This document shows, piece after piece, positions 47,067-59,095 of a stretch of 64,000 nucleotides of DNA. The stretch spans positions 634,323 through 698,322 of the forward strand of contig WTPW01000027.1 of NCBI GenBank assembly GCA_009809945.1, written 5' to 3'. The DNA is from Gigaspora margarita. Its lineage: Eukaryota; Glomeromycota; Glomeromycetes; Diversisporales; Gigasporaceae. Below the pieces are notes generated by a model. That model saw nothing but the letters and a program-made list of their open reading frames with translations, had not been told where the DNA came from and searched no databases. Within the stretch, counting starts at the first letter, position 1. Each line of letters begins with the position of its first letter. A program made the translations under genes and the position numbers.

Positions 47067-48600
47067 ATCTTTTTTGTTTTTTTTTTATTCGATTTTTTGC
47101 TGGACAGATTAATTGATAATCACTGATCATCAAAGACAATAATAAAAGATTTCAGTGAAAGAATTTATAATCTTTCTAAATTAAGGTTATATCTATGTGG
47201 TTATGAAATATAATTAGGACTTGATTCTCTGATATCACATATATGTTATTATTAGTGAATTGAAAAAGTATGCAGTTTGAAATGAGGCTGAGCAAAGCAA
47301 GGCCGATAGCAATAATATAGAAAGAATGGCACATTTAATGTAATATTAAATTGAACTTTAAAATGTCTAAGCGAAGTGAGGCTGAAAGTAATAAACTAAT
47401 TTGTCAACAACGTTTTTAATTTAAAAAAAAAAGAACAGATTTGCAAATGGGCCAAGCAAAGAGCCATATAAAGGTTGTTTATGTGCTTTGCTATTTATAT
47501 ATTTTTTTTAACTACTTGTGTACAAAGTGTTGAATTATTCTGTTTTATAAATAAAAGAGTAAATTTAAAATCTTTAAAAAAAAATTAAAAAGTATCAAAT
47601 TATCAGTAAATAGTAACGTCATCATACTATCTAATATATCGAATTATTAGTTAGCCGTAATGCCATCTGCATGTGCAATTTCTAGTTACTATATAATTAG
47701 AGTAGCTGCGCAGCATGTGACATAGCATAGGACCAGCACAATCACTCGGCAAAGTTCAAAAAGCATGTTCATATAAAATAATATTTGACAATAATTTGTT
47801 AACTTTTACCTGAACTTTTATCTGTATCACTTATTATAACAAAGACTTTGGCTCATTTAGCACAAATAAAAATAAATTAATCAAAGGCGAGCCATTAGTT
47901 TGAGTGCTTCAATTATAACATGCTTTATTTATACTTGCTTAATCATGACTATTAATATGGGAAAAAACAGACTTATTCTCTATCAATCACAGATTCAATA
48001 TCAAGCATGTTGGTATCTAAACTCTATATAGATATTTTTGCCTAAACTGACCATTCACATTTTATAATAAATTACAAATTCATGCGCCTAAATTAACATG
48101 TTAGCTGTTATGAAAAATGACTACAGTATATAAATTTTATGGATACGTGGCATTTCACTGACATTCATTTTATCGACACTTCGTGAAATAATTGTCTGTG
48201 AAATGAATTTGTAAAATGTTTAATTCACCATTAACTCACCAAAATTTAATTCACTACTCTGACAAGCTTAAAAAAGACTTACTCGTTATTCAGTAACATA
48301 TAGTATTTAGTTAGAGTTGGTTTATTATCAAATGTCGATTTTTAAAAAACGAGTGCTTTCAAAAATCATAAATGGATATCATAGTTAAGTCGTCATATTG
48401 GTGTAATGTCTTAATAGTGTTTGTAGTCAATTTTGACTTAGTCGATTTATCGACTTAGTTGACTTAGTTAACCAGCTTTTGAAAAAATCGACTAAGTCGA
48501 TTGAATATTAGATCTCTAACCAATTAAAAAAAAAAATTAATTTATAAATCTAGTCAAATGATGGTAATTTTTTCCTCATTACATATTAGTGAATGTTATT

Positions 48601-48936
48601 ATATGGGGCGCAGTCAATAGGAACAGCCCATTTTTACATATATTTTATTGAGTTTAATCATTTGTTTTGATTTTCAGACTGATCCGGGATTTATCAAATT
48701 TCATGATTTTGATTGGTTAAATGTAAACAGTAACTATCGGGTAATATCGTGATGTGTTGTCTCTATGCAGCCTCGTGTAATTTTTCTTTAACATTATCTT
48801 GATTTTTTATTATGCAAATCAACTTTCATTTTTAATTGAAAAATGTCAACCACGTCAAAATTTATATAAATCTAATAAAAACTCAATATCAAAAAATTTG
48901 TAAAAATGGGCTGCTTCTATTGACAACTCCCCATAT
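48601..48936. mobile_element. MITE, 336 bp, nested in the hAT element
   Basis: Ends ATATGGGGCGCAGTCAATAG and, inverted, ATATGGGGAGTTGTCAATAG, then (G/A)A(A/G)CAGCCCATTTTTACA. The ATATGGGG termini are like those of 24835-25080. TA lies next to both ends. Confidence 0.85.
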
Positions 48937-48965
48937 AACAGGATAAGCGTGAAATAGTGTTATAT

Positions 48966-49840
48966 AACATAGCGGGCTTTACTTGGATGATCGACACAAA
49001 ATGTTACACAATATGTTTCACATAGTGGCGTAACATTTTGCGGTTACAAAAATGGTTTGGCAGCCACAGAGACGAATTGGCCAAACTTGATACCAAATGA
49101 AAGCGAAAGAGCACCTTCTGGTCTATATACTTTCAAAGTAATTTGGTAATCCACGAAGTAATTCGGAAGTTAGATGAGAGGTATGTTTGGACGTTTAAAA
49201 TTAGCCTATAGGTATAATAAATTAATCAAACTCAACAATTTAAGCCGTCTTTTGTTTGTGAAAACTTATTTTTTGTAATCTTAACTAATAAAGAAACCTG
49301 TCTATAATATAGGCTAATAATATGAAGCTGAGGATAATAGATTTCATGAGAAGAGTTAAAGAAAAATACTGTAGTATTTTAACCTTGTAACGATTGTTAA
49401 ATAGAATTAATTAGTTTGATTTTAGAACGAACAGTATAAGTTATTTTTGGCATTTTTTTTTATTGTTTATTAGCATTATAGGATAGGTTTAATCATTTAT
49501 TTTTTGTATTTTTTATTTTTTGTTTCTTTTCTTTCTTTGATTTGTAATATATCGAAGTTTTTTAATAAAATTTTAGTTTATTGGAGTTTTTCTGATTTTG
49601 TTCGGTTTTGTTTGTGATAAGATTATAACAGATAATTTTAGGTTTAAATTATCGAGATTTTATGGTAAAGACTTCTGCCAGTATTAACTTGATTATAGAT
49701 ATAATTATTTTCTACATATTAATTTTTTTTTTATTCGTGATTCGATATGTTTATTAATCTTCGATCAACCAATAAAATTTTTATAATATCACGAGATGAT
49801 CTACAAAAATTGGCCAATCACTATGAAAGCCCGCTATGTT
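48966..49840. mobile_element. MULE-type element, 875 bp, with 9-bp TSD
   Basis: The perfect 15-bp TIR AACATAGCGGGCTTT is present at both ends, and the flanking 9-bp repeat is GTGTTATAT (48957-48965 and 49841-49849). No transposase frame. Nested within the hAT element 48415-50283. Confidence 0.9.
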
Positions 49841-50431
49841 GTGTTATATAAAGTATATAGAACTTTTTTTAAAAAAAAACTTTGAACAATAAAAATTTTC
49901 ATAGCTTAGCTTTTTTATGAGATAGTTTGTAGTATTAAAATAAAATTTTATTTCGATATAGTTCTTTCAAATCTTTTAGCGATAGTGATAATTGGCCGAT
50001 TATCTAATGACTAGGAAAACGGATACCGTTAGTGTCCGAAGCATCGGCCTGATCCATGTCGATCTCTATAGCTGATTGGCTAATATGCGTACACGTGACT
50101 GGAATCCAACACAAAATCGTGTCCATTGCTGTACTCGCTACGCTTCGGACAATTATCAGTTATCATGTGATACTATTGGCCAATCAGGTTAGGCGACCCT
50201 ATATAGTCGATTATAGTCTACTAAGCTGATTTTTAAAAATTGACTTAGTCAAGCCGATAAATTTAGATTGACTACAAACACTACGTCTTAATTTTCACAT
50301 ACTGGTGTAACATCTCAATTTTTCACATATTGATTATCAATTCAAAGATGACTTACAAATTTATGACGCAATAATGAATTACTTTTATACATTTACAACG
50401 ATTCTCACTCTATACTCGATTTAGTTACAAT

Positions 50432-51244
50432 TAGTGATGGGCAAATCCCGATTTTTTAAAAAATCCCGCGCGGGATTCGCGGGATCGAGTGGAGTTTCCG
50501 AATTTTTCACGATTAATAAAATATATATATATATAAAAATCATCATCAGGAATGTAATTTCTCGTTAAAACCATAATCATTTCTTATAAACCTTACTGCA
50601 TTTTATTACAAATATAATGCTTGTATAGATTTTGCCAACATTTAAAACATTTTAATCTTATAATTATTAAATTTATCAATTCAGATTTGTCTTAATTTTA
50701 TCAATTTATTTTTAAAATATTATTATATTTAAAAATTAAAATGCCAACAAAACGATCAATTCATATAGCGTATAAAAATTTTTAAGTAATCAGGTGCATA
50801 ACGAGATATAAATGTGCTACTAAATTTATAAGTAATAAGGTTATATACACACAAAATTATAAACGACTCATAAGAAAATAATCGGGCTTATAATTTCTGA
50901 TCAAATAGTCACTTTTATACTCAATAATAATCAATAATAGATTCCCACTTTATTAATAATGACAATTTAAAAATTATATTTCAATATACAGCTTGCGCAT
51001 TATCTCTGTACGTACAGATACGTACGTATATGTGAAACGAGAAAGAAATCAAAAGTTAATGCGTGCATAATATTTATTTACATCAAATACTAATTAGGAA
51101 TTGGCCCACTTATGTTAAAGCAGGCCGGATAATTTGTTAATGCGGGCCAGATGATATGCTAACGCAGGCCAGACAATCTTATATTAAAAATCTCGCGCGG
51201 GAGTTTTTAAATCACGCGTGGATCCCGCGTGTTGCCCATCACTA
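50432..51244. mobile_element. hAT-type non-autonomous element, 813 bp
   Basis: Ends TAGTGATGGGCAA and, inverted, TAGTGATGGGCAA, with the perfect 8-bp TSD GTTACAAT (50424-50431 and 51245-51252). The subterminal regions hold CCCGCGCGGGATTCGCGGG (left) and CTCGCGCGGGAG (right), unusually GC-rich palindromes for this window. Near the right end a GCAGGCC(G/A)GA(T/C)AAT word repeats three times about every 27 bp (51120-51176). Confidence 0.92.
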
Positions 51245-51252
51245 GTTACAAT

Positions 51253-52140
51253 ACATTTTTAATCAAAAATGTAATAATAATCTATGCCAAATTATTCAAC
51301 AATTAAGTATTAACAAACTGGTCGCAATTAGTTACAGATTTCTAGAATATCATAGTAACTACTATTATAGATCAAGAATGTCGTAATGCGGAGGTAACCA
51401 ATTAAAACATTTAAATGGACGAACTTTAAATTTAAATGGTATAGATTTCAAATTTTATATAATTTTACGTCAGATTTGCATCATATTGAATAATCTACTT
51501 ATGAAGTTACGATATATGTTTAACTCCTTCCAAAAATGAAAAAATGAAAATCATTACTTCTACTAAAAAAGGATTCTGTGAAAATCAGCATAGGCCACAT
51601 CCAAAAACATTATTCAAACCATCCCTCACACATTTCATGTGATCGTACTGGTAAAAAATATCCACGTAGATCATATGAAAAATGATCTACGTTCACCCTA
51701 CCCTTAAGAGTGTAAGAATATTATGTATGCGCTGCGAGTTTAAAGTTGACGATCTTAATCTGAATTTGGCCAGATGCAAAGTAGGATGGCTATGTTGGGT
51801 ATAAATCAGGTTATTAAGGTTAGATTGGGGCTATTGTTTATTGGTGAATTAGGTAAGAACTACAAAATTGTGATTTATTTAGTTTGTTGGAGCATATAGA
51901 CTACAATGTTGAAATTTGTGAAAACCAAAATTCCAAAAAAAGTTAAGCCACAGAAAATCAATTACCAAAAATAAATGCCAATACCAGAAAAGTAATTTAA
52001 AGTAACACCAAGCGTTAACAATCATTTCTGAGGATGTACAATAACCATGGTGTACCGTACGTACGAGCTATGTGTGATCATATGAACTGATAGTTTCACT
52101 GCCCCTAAGTTATTGCATCACCATTTGTGTGTCGTATCTC
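51253..52140. other. Intergenic DNA upstream of the membrane protein gene
   Basis: Contains the 3' end of a third TTAA-family MITE (51655-51707: GATCATATGAAAAATGATCT ACG..CACCCTACCCTTAA) but not its 5' end. No ORF. The promoter of the next gene should lie at its right edge. Confidence 0.55.
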
Positions 52141-52149
52141 TATATATAA
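52141..52149 (+). promoter_or_regulatory. TATA-like element
   Basis: TATATATAA lies 57 bp before the ATG at 52198, the only TATA-like motif close to the start of the intact gene. Confidence 0.4.
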
Positions 52150-52197
52150 CACTGTTTGGCAATTTTACGCATTATCCGTTAAAACTATCTTATAAAT

Positions 52198-53916
52198 ATG
52201 GTCTTGACATCAACTCCAATATTTCTTAAACGTGCAAGTTTTTTCCGGCAGTCAGAAAAAAGAGTGTTTAAAATATTTCGAATAATTTTTATATGCTTTA
52301 CATATGTTAGTGTATTCATTTATATGTGTTGGAAGTTCTCTGAATTAAGTAAAGGAGAGAAAATGTTAATTTACACACGAGAAACTTTACCATATATTGC
52401 AACACCGAGTATTTATAATTTCATAAAATTTTCTCTCTTTTAATGAAGAATTTTTATTATTTAATAATTTGCAGACTTATATTTTGCATCTAGTTCTAAC
52501 TTTAGTATATTCTGTGAATATTCATTCAACGGTAATTATACTCTGCTACTGAAAAATTTTCCAAGATTTTTGTGTAATTAATTATTTATAAATGTCAGGT
52601 TTCCTTTACAATGGCAGTAGATTACATTGCACACAAAGAATACAATATGGATTTAGGTCATCATTTGCTCCTTTTATGGCTACTTTTAAACCAAATGGTT
52701 TACGTTTGAACAATAATTTATCGTCGAATCCACCTAATATGACTGGAATTAATTTCGACACAAACCAAACTGAATTTTCTAATATCACTAGTGTTGACTT
52801 CATCATAATCAAGCCCATAAATCAAACAATTCAACTTCTGCTTTGGGCTTTTGATCCGGGCATGCTTTTTTTTTTTTTAAAAAAAAAAATTATACTGATA
52901 TTTAAGTTGATCGTTCTATTAATAAAGCATATCATATTTACAGAAATGGACCCATATTCCGACAGAAATTTATTCACTAAAGAACCAAATCTCATGTACG
53001 AATTTATAAAATCGAATGAATATCAAGTTGGAACCGGGGTAATTTTAATTTCGAAGTTAATTTTATGCACATTGCAGAATATAAGTTCAATTATTCTTTA
53101 CGTATTTGTAGTATAATCAATTCAGATTCAGTAAGCGCATCCGCAGAATGCTTATTAATAAAGCGAGTAGCTTATTTTCATGGCAGGCTCAATATAAAGA
53201 AATCCCATATATTACTTCAGAGATGGGTATGTATTGAAGGTGATAAAAAAAAATTAAGTTATTTTGTTCAATTTTAAATGTTATTGAATTTCAATTTAGA
53301 AAATATAAGAGAAAATATAAGTTTAGGTGTCAGCACTGTTCAAATAAGTTGTTTATCAACAATAGTTGAAACAGATTCAGAAAAATTGTGAGCTACAATA
53401 ATAATTTTTTAAATCAATTTTTCTATTTTAATAATCATAATTTTTCTTTATATTATAAAGAATTTTAACGCTTTTAGACGTCTTTGGCTTTATTGGAGGT
53501 CTGTTTACATTACTAACTTCGATTTTTGTAATATTATTTGGTGAGTTACTATACTAGTTTCTTTTCTTATACAATTTACGGAGCTTAAATAATATAACGA
53601 ATAAATTTCAAAAGGACAAAACAAAAGAAGTCCATGGGGCATTTTGCACTTCCTTTCCTGTTGCAGCATCAAGCAAAAAACTCAAAATAGTCTCTACGAT
53701 TATTTAAAAGATCAGATTCCATTTGCCGATGAAGGTGTACATTTAGACTATCCTCCTGCAAAGATTGAAGATAGAATAAGTGCAATTGAGCAACGACACA
53801 AGGCATTAGAGTTGTTTCTTCAAGATTATGTAGTGAATGTTAATATCCTTTATGATAAAGATGTTGACAATAGATTTTATAAATATACTGAAATTCAAGA
53901 CGATAAAACAATATAA
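52198..53916 (+). CDS. Two-span membrane protein, 402 residues, eight exons
   Basis: The exons are 52198-52408, 52475-52531, 52599-52859, 52944-53038, 53112-53226, 53300-53387, 53461-53540 and 53615-53916. They sum to 1209 bp (402 codons plus stop) with every junction in phase. Introns are 66-84 bp; all are GT..AG except 52860-52943, which would be GC..AG (84 bp, a multiple of three and stop-free, so retention would give 430 residues). An N-terminal membrane segment (IFRIIFICFTYVSVFIYMCW) is followed by a ~240-residue region with several N-glycosylation sequons (NLSS, NMTG, NQTE, NITS, NQTI). A second hydrophobic segment follows (FGFIGGLFTLLTSIFVILFG), then a basic/Trp patch (NKRSPWGIL) and a C-terminal helix (KIEDRISAIEQRHKALELFL). 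The middle is probably outside the cell. The family recurs in Rhizophagus; its function is unknown to me. Confidence 0.82.
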
Positions 53917-54790
53917 TAATTTTTATTATTTTAATATTTATGTTGTAAGAAATTATTGAACTTAGGAGATTCAAAATGTATAAAATTATATAAATTGTTA
54001 TCTATCATTATATATTAAAAGGAATTTATAAAGTCCAAAAAAAAAATAAGCAATATTATCAATGTTCTAAAGAACACTTAAATAAGTTTGAGAACACTAC
54101 ATTTAAAAATTATGTTCTCTTTTGACAACAAACTAAGAACGTAAATTTTATAATTAATGTTTTTATATTGATGCCAAATTTTGCTTAACTAAATAAATTA
54201 CAATAAGAACAGTTTAATATTATATATAAGTTGACTTAACGACTAGGTCTAATTATGCATATATTCGGTTTGAAAAACTGGTATTAATATTTTGCACAAT
54301 ATAAATTTTATACATTTGTATTTTTTTCAACTAAAATATTTAGTTAAAATTCTTTTGCAAATTAATCCAAATTTTGTCGTATTTAACTTGAATCATACTT
54401 CACTTTGACGGAGATATGTCGGTAGTTGAGTTTAGAATTGCTCTAAGGAAATTGACCCGAACTGTAATAGTGTAACATTTCACTAATGAAAAATCTTCAT
54501 ATAAGCATGAAGCGTTTATATTCACTTTTCAAAAAATAACCAGTTACCATAAGAACCTCGCCTTAGAATCGAAGATTTCAATGCATTTCGATAAAAATAA
54601 GAATTTTTTTCATATAATCCCTTTATGATTACACTGACATCAATAAAATATTTGAGATTGAAGATCAAATCTCTAAATTGTATGCTTTGGCATGAGTAGT
54701 GTTGAGCATAGACATATAATATCCCTCTCTTGGGTTTAACAGACTATTGATTATAAACGGAGATTGTTTGGCCGGTATTATGCAAAAACG

Positions 54791-54846
54791 TTGATTACAT
54801 GACCTTATCTCTGCTAAATTAAGGCAGAGATAAGGTCATGTGAATC
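54791..54846. repeat. Strong hairpin, 18-bp perfect stem
   Basis: ACATGACCTTATCTCTGC (54797-54814) and its perfect inverse (54824-54841) enclose a 9-base loop. The stem extends outwards with TTGATT/AATCAA after a one-base bulge. No terminator-like T-run or adjacent gene; it may be a very short foldback relic. Confidence 0.8.
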
Positions 54847-55676
54847 AAACCATCAAATATTCATATGCCTATATATTTTCTTTAGACCGAATTGTTATTT
54901 TTGAGTAGCATCTTATATATATAAAAAAAAATAAAGAATATAATCGGAATTCTGGATATTTTATCTCCATTTCTCTGTTTAATTATTTAATTATAGAAAT
55001 TATGGACCTTTATTTAGCCAACATATTAATCGAAAAAAAAAGTGAAAAAAATTACTCTAACAAAAGGCTATTTTAATGCATCTAAATACCTCCCGAGCAA
55101 ACTTGTATGAACTACAAATTGTAGTTAGCAATGAAGAAACTTGGTTCATTAATTTTACTGTAAGTAATAATTTCTATAGTTATCAAAATGATTCTGCAAA
55201 ATTGGCATTTGATCATTGAACATTTTTGAAGCAATTACTACGAAAAATATATTATGATGAAACAAAAAATAAAAACTAACTAAAATAAAAGAAGCCTTGG
55301 GCCGGGCCGATGATTTCTGTTTTGATTAAGACTAAGTTCTGTTTCCGGTTAAGAAAAATTCTGTGATGTCATGTGCTGTTTTTTTTAATGTATTCTGTGA
55401 AATTCTGTGATGATAAATTTAATTTTTGCGTAATTCTGTGGTAATTTATTTACATTTCATATATAGTATTTTGATCAAATTCACTATAATTTTTAATTTT
55501 ATAAATATCATTTATAATTTTTTTTTTTTTTATGTTTGAAAAATATACTGTATAATACAAATATAAAATTGAAATAAAGCACGAAATAGAAGTGAAATAG
55601 AAAGTAAAAATAAATTCAATAAAAGAAAATATTCTACAATTCTTCTTTTCAACTCTGATCAGTTTCGTTCTTATCG

Positions 55677-56247
55677 TTATTTACAGTAATTGATATCAAC
55701 AATCAAAGCGCCTACCTGGTATACATCTTCGAAATTTAAAATAATGACGTATCTGATAGCTAAATTAACTAATTCTACAAAATTCTCTGCAAGTGCACCC
55801 GATAGGGAAAATGCACATATAAAAAATCTAACTAGAACATTAGTAATGCAATGAGTACTATGACGCAATATATTATTGCACTTACTGAGATTTGCTATAG
55901 ATCTTTTAAATTGCCAATATTTAGTATATAATATTCCAGTATTCAGAAAGGTTGTATTTATACTAATGTCGATACTAAACTAGATAATCCGAATTATTAT
56001 CTTTTATTATTTGATACTATATAACTTAATTAGCAAAATCGGATCTATTCCGAGTATATAGCATAGTTTTAAATATCTTTGCATGATGCTGTAAATTATT
56101 GGATAATATTGAAAATTTTATAAGTAATATCCATAATTTATCATAATCTGTCAACGTTCCTAATTCGGAAGAACTTTCTGTATAAAATGACCACTTTTTC
56201 ACAAAATAAATAAGGATAAATAATATAATGATATAAGATGAAATCAA
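55677..56247 (-). pseudogene. Possible membrane protein exons, unidentified
   Basis: Two minus-strand open stretches read like parts of one gene. One starts MISSYIIILFILIYFVKKW and continues TDYDKLWILLIKFSILSNN (56247-56026). The other contains FSLSGALAENFVELVNLAIR YVIILNFEDVYQ and meets a GTAGGC donor-like site near 55712 (55868-55677). I cannot join them in phase and recognise no family, so this is weak. Confidence 0.25.
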
Positions 56248-56446
56248 TGCATATCCGCTAGATTAAAAGATTTTCTGATCATTATATCATCTACAGTATA
56301 ATATTTAATCGATTTTTAAACGTTTGGTCTTTTTGCGCCATTACAATGTCGATTATTAAGAATAGTATGTTTTGATACGAAAGTGCAAGAAATATGTAGC
56401 AACCAGAGTTTATTGATATAAAAAAAAAACATTTATAAGAACTTTG

Positions 56447-57700
56447 AAAATGGTGGTGAAGTTTGATCAAGGTCGCAGTCTACTATAATTGTAATCAAGC
56501 TGGATACGTTAATCATGAAACAAAGCGTGAATATAATACGGTTATTTTGCAATTGGTTGTTACTTCTACTAAAAAGTTATGGTATAAATAGTTTCTTTAT
56601 AAGTAAATTAAATACATCTTACTTTAATTATTTATAATTTTTCCTTTTTACAGAATTCAATCATGAAAGCATACCTGGTAGATCGAGAATTTCTTAATTA
56701 TAGCGAAAATTATCCACGTATAGGCCAGACTCAAGGTAATAAAGAAAATGTTACACTTCTAGAGCTAGTAAATCATAGGGCTTGAGTAAACTATCTTGAT
56801 ACACAATTAACAAATCTGATTTAAAATCTTTAATAAATTCTTGCTGCCCAAGCACACGAATTTAACGGAGTTCTTGTTTGTGCATATTATGCAGTAACTC
56901 GCGATGGCATTTAAATGATATCGTTCGTAGAGTAGATCCAAAAACAACGTACTATTGAACAATTACAGTACCTGAAGAAATTTTTGAAGCAAGATTCTTT
57001 AGAATTTATTGAACCTTGCTACCAAATCTTGTAGCAAGAGTTATAAATCTTTGTATTGCACCTATTAATGAGAATATTATTCATATACGTAACTTTTTAT
57101 TAATTTGATGGTATAAAAATTTTTCAATTTTTTTTATTTGTAACTTATAAATCGAGAAGATTTACTGGTCAAAAACGTTTAATAATATCATTACTAGTAT
57201 CCCTAATGTATTAAATTTAAAGAAGCTATAAAGTTGAAGCAAAATATCCAGATGTCGCTGAAATCACCAATGCAAAAACGATCACTAAACTGGCCGCAAT
57301 TATTATGAATAATGAACAATCCTCAATAATAATGATAATTTCAAGCCTTTCTTCAAAAATACTATCAATTATTTCTAATAAATTGCCAATAGTTTGGGAT
57401 TATATTATTAAAAGAATTTTACACTTTCATTCGGTGGATTTGTATATCTTAGATTTCTTGGTATTGGAGATGTAGAATTTTTAAGATGAGAAGGTTTGGT
57501 GGATGCTTATTCGTATAGAATCGAGAACTAAGAATCTCATTTGGTTATGTTATAAATCATATGACTCCTAGATGAGTGAACTTGAAAAAGGATGTAGTGT
57601 GTTAAAAGAAATTGTGAATGGCGTCAAGAAATTGAAAAAAAGATCAATCTGAAAATTCATTTTCAAAGAATTAATAATGTTATGGAAAAATATTATTAAA
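56447..57700 (+). pseudogene. Degraded gene remains, family not identified
   Basis: Broken coding-like stretches in different plus-strand frames include FNHESIPGRSRIS after a TTTTTACAG acceptor-like site (about 56655), ILAAQAHEFNGVLVCAYYAV (about 56844), ITVPEEIFEARFFRIY (about 56964), LVARVINLCIAPINENIIHI (about 57030), and a ~75-codon open run AKYPDVAEITNAKTITKLAA..VWDYIIKRILHFHSVDLYIL (57239-57470). Multiple stops between them. I do not recognise the protein; it may be one old gene or two. Confidence 0.35.
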
Positions 57701-57849
57701 AAAAAGTTATTTTGGCAATGTATAAAACTTTTACTATCATTGAGCGTTGAACTTCAGATTGTAATTAATATATCTTTTATAGTTCTACCTATTTGTTATC
57801 TATTTTTTATTGATGTGATAAAATTAAGGTTAGGCCATGCCAAGTTAAA

Positions 57850-58035
57850 TTATGTTTAACATAACCCCCCCCTCTTTTTGAGCCTCAGATAGAGGGGGTA
57901 ATATAACATCACTTTATTAAAAATCATACTAACTGTTCAAAAAAAATTTTTTTTAGCCAATCAAAATCATGTTTTTCACCCCCCCCTCTCATGTTTATAG
58001 TTGCAGATCCTTTATTAGTGTTATGTTAAACATAA
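57850..58035. mobile_element. Short MITE, 186 bp
   Basis: Perfect 16-bp TIR TTATGTTTAACATAAC at both ends, followed inward by C-runs: AACCCCCCCCTCTT at the left, and at the right a CCCCCCCCTCTC run about 45 bp inside the end. An inner CCCCCTCT / AGAGGGGG pair forms a second hairpin. C-runs like these are rare in this window. Confidence 0.75.
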
Positions 58036-58284
58036 AATCAAATTGGAACGGTCTTAATACGAAAATTTAATTTCAAATTAATGTTAAAAATCCATTCATT
58101 ATAATAAAAGAATTTCCAAAAAGATTTTAGTACAACTATTTTATTGCAACTTCAAAATACAGTTTTCATTCAAAATAAAAATTACTAGATTTTTCATTCA
58201 AGACATAAATGACGGATTCGCAGATTAATTTATTATCGGATTCGGCCTCTTAAAGAATCTAATTTAACTATTTCCTTTACATCT

Positions 58285-59095
58285 GTTTTTCTTTAAACAT
58301 ATTCTAACTTTCCATTCTTATTGCATCTATAAATTGCTTTTCGGTTGTGTTATTTTATTGCTCCATTTTATTCTGTTCAAATTTGTTACAAATATATATA
58401 TATATTTTGAAACGTGTTTATTACCATTTCATAATATGATTGTCTTTCGGGGTATTTGCTAGCTAAAGGCATCTAATAGTATTCACTCTTTGGCACCTTT
58501 TATACGAAATGCATTTGTACTGTTCATATAATATTTTGGGAAATTCTCTTAATATTTCGAGAGATGATATTTATATAGGGATGATAATACTGTGGCATTT
58601 AGTATGGAGTATGTTAAATGTAATCTTGTACTTGAATATGATTAATAAATGTATCTTATTCTGATAAAAGTCCCGCTTAAGCAATACTAACACTCTTAAA
58701 TTTCACAATAAATTTATTGATTACTGAAAGCCAGTTTACTGACAATTTACTTGTTGGATTTGATTCGACTCCAAAAAAGTCGAAACTTAGTGCTCTCAAG
58801 TATCTCACTCGATGAACCTAAGACAAAATTTGATTTAATCTGAAATCGAATAAACTACCAAGTGAGTTATCATTTCAATGAATAAAATATTGTTACCCCG
58901 ATTTGCTAAATCTAAAACCGCATTTCGCACAATGAAGTTTCGGAAAATCATTACAAGAATCGTTTTATATTTATTGAACATAACGATCGTTCTCAAACCA
59001 TATTGAGGGAACTGTTTGAGAACACTTTTATTTGAACGCAATCCAAAGCCAGTCTCAGGACCTTATTCGTTTGGTCATATAGATATGCCCATTAA
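58285..59095. repeat. Segmental duplication, copy A
   Basis: About 800 bp matches 62641-63620 in the same orientation and order: ATCTGTTTTT, CATTC(T/C)TATTGCATCTAT, TTCTGTTCAAATTTGTTAC, AATATTTTGGGAAATTCTCT, GGCATTTAGTATGGAGTATG, TTGAATATGATTAATAAATG, CATTACAAGAATCGTTTTAT, GGACCTTATTCGTTTGGTCA. There is no insertion at the TCTTATTC site. A minus-strand frame (58835-59041) is partly shared with copy B (e.g. GVLDLANQGNYILFIEM versus AVLDLANRGNNILFIEM), but I see no evidence that it is a gene. Confidence 0.9.

Larger units (their letters stand above)
45257..48406. other. AT-rich region of small repeat remnants
   Basis: No gene. It includes a MULE end, a worn 110-bp repeat, a 48-bp tandem duplication and two single AAGCGAAGTGAGG motifs (about 47287 and 47372). 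Segments near 45690 and 47115 share GATTGTCAAAGACA/GATCATCAAAGACA with following sequence, suggesting two old copies of one repeat. Confidence 0.5.
48415..50283. mobile_element. hAT-like element, 1.87 kb, with nested insertions
   Basis: Ends TAGTGTTTGTAGTCAATTTT and, inverted, TAGTGTTTGTAGTCAATCTA, followed on both arms by TTATCG(A/G)CTT. Flanking octamers TGTCTTAA (48407-48414) and CGTCTTAA (50284-50291) agree at 7 of 8. Without its two nested elements it is ~0.65 kb, non-autonomous. The flank carries an imperfect repeat: TTGGTGTAATGTCTTAA left, CTGGTGTAACATCTCAATT right. Confidence 0.82.
53917..56446. other. Intergenic region
   Basis: No confident gene. It contains the hairpin at 54791-54846 and the weak minus-strand coding candidate at 55677-56247. 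Remaining DNA is AT-rich without repeats that I can align. Confidence 0.45.

Noticed and set aside
58835..59041. Minus-strand frame conserved between the two duplicated segments as a gene
   Set aside because: Similarity is explained by the DNA duplication; the frames start and end differently and non-coding flanks are equally conserved.
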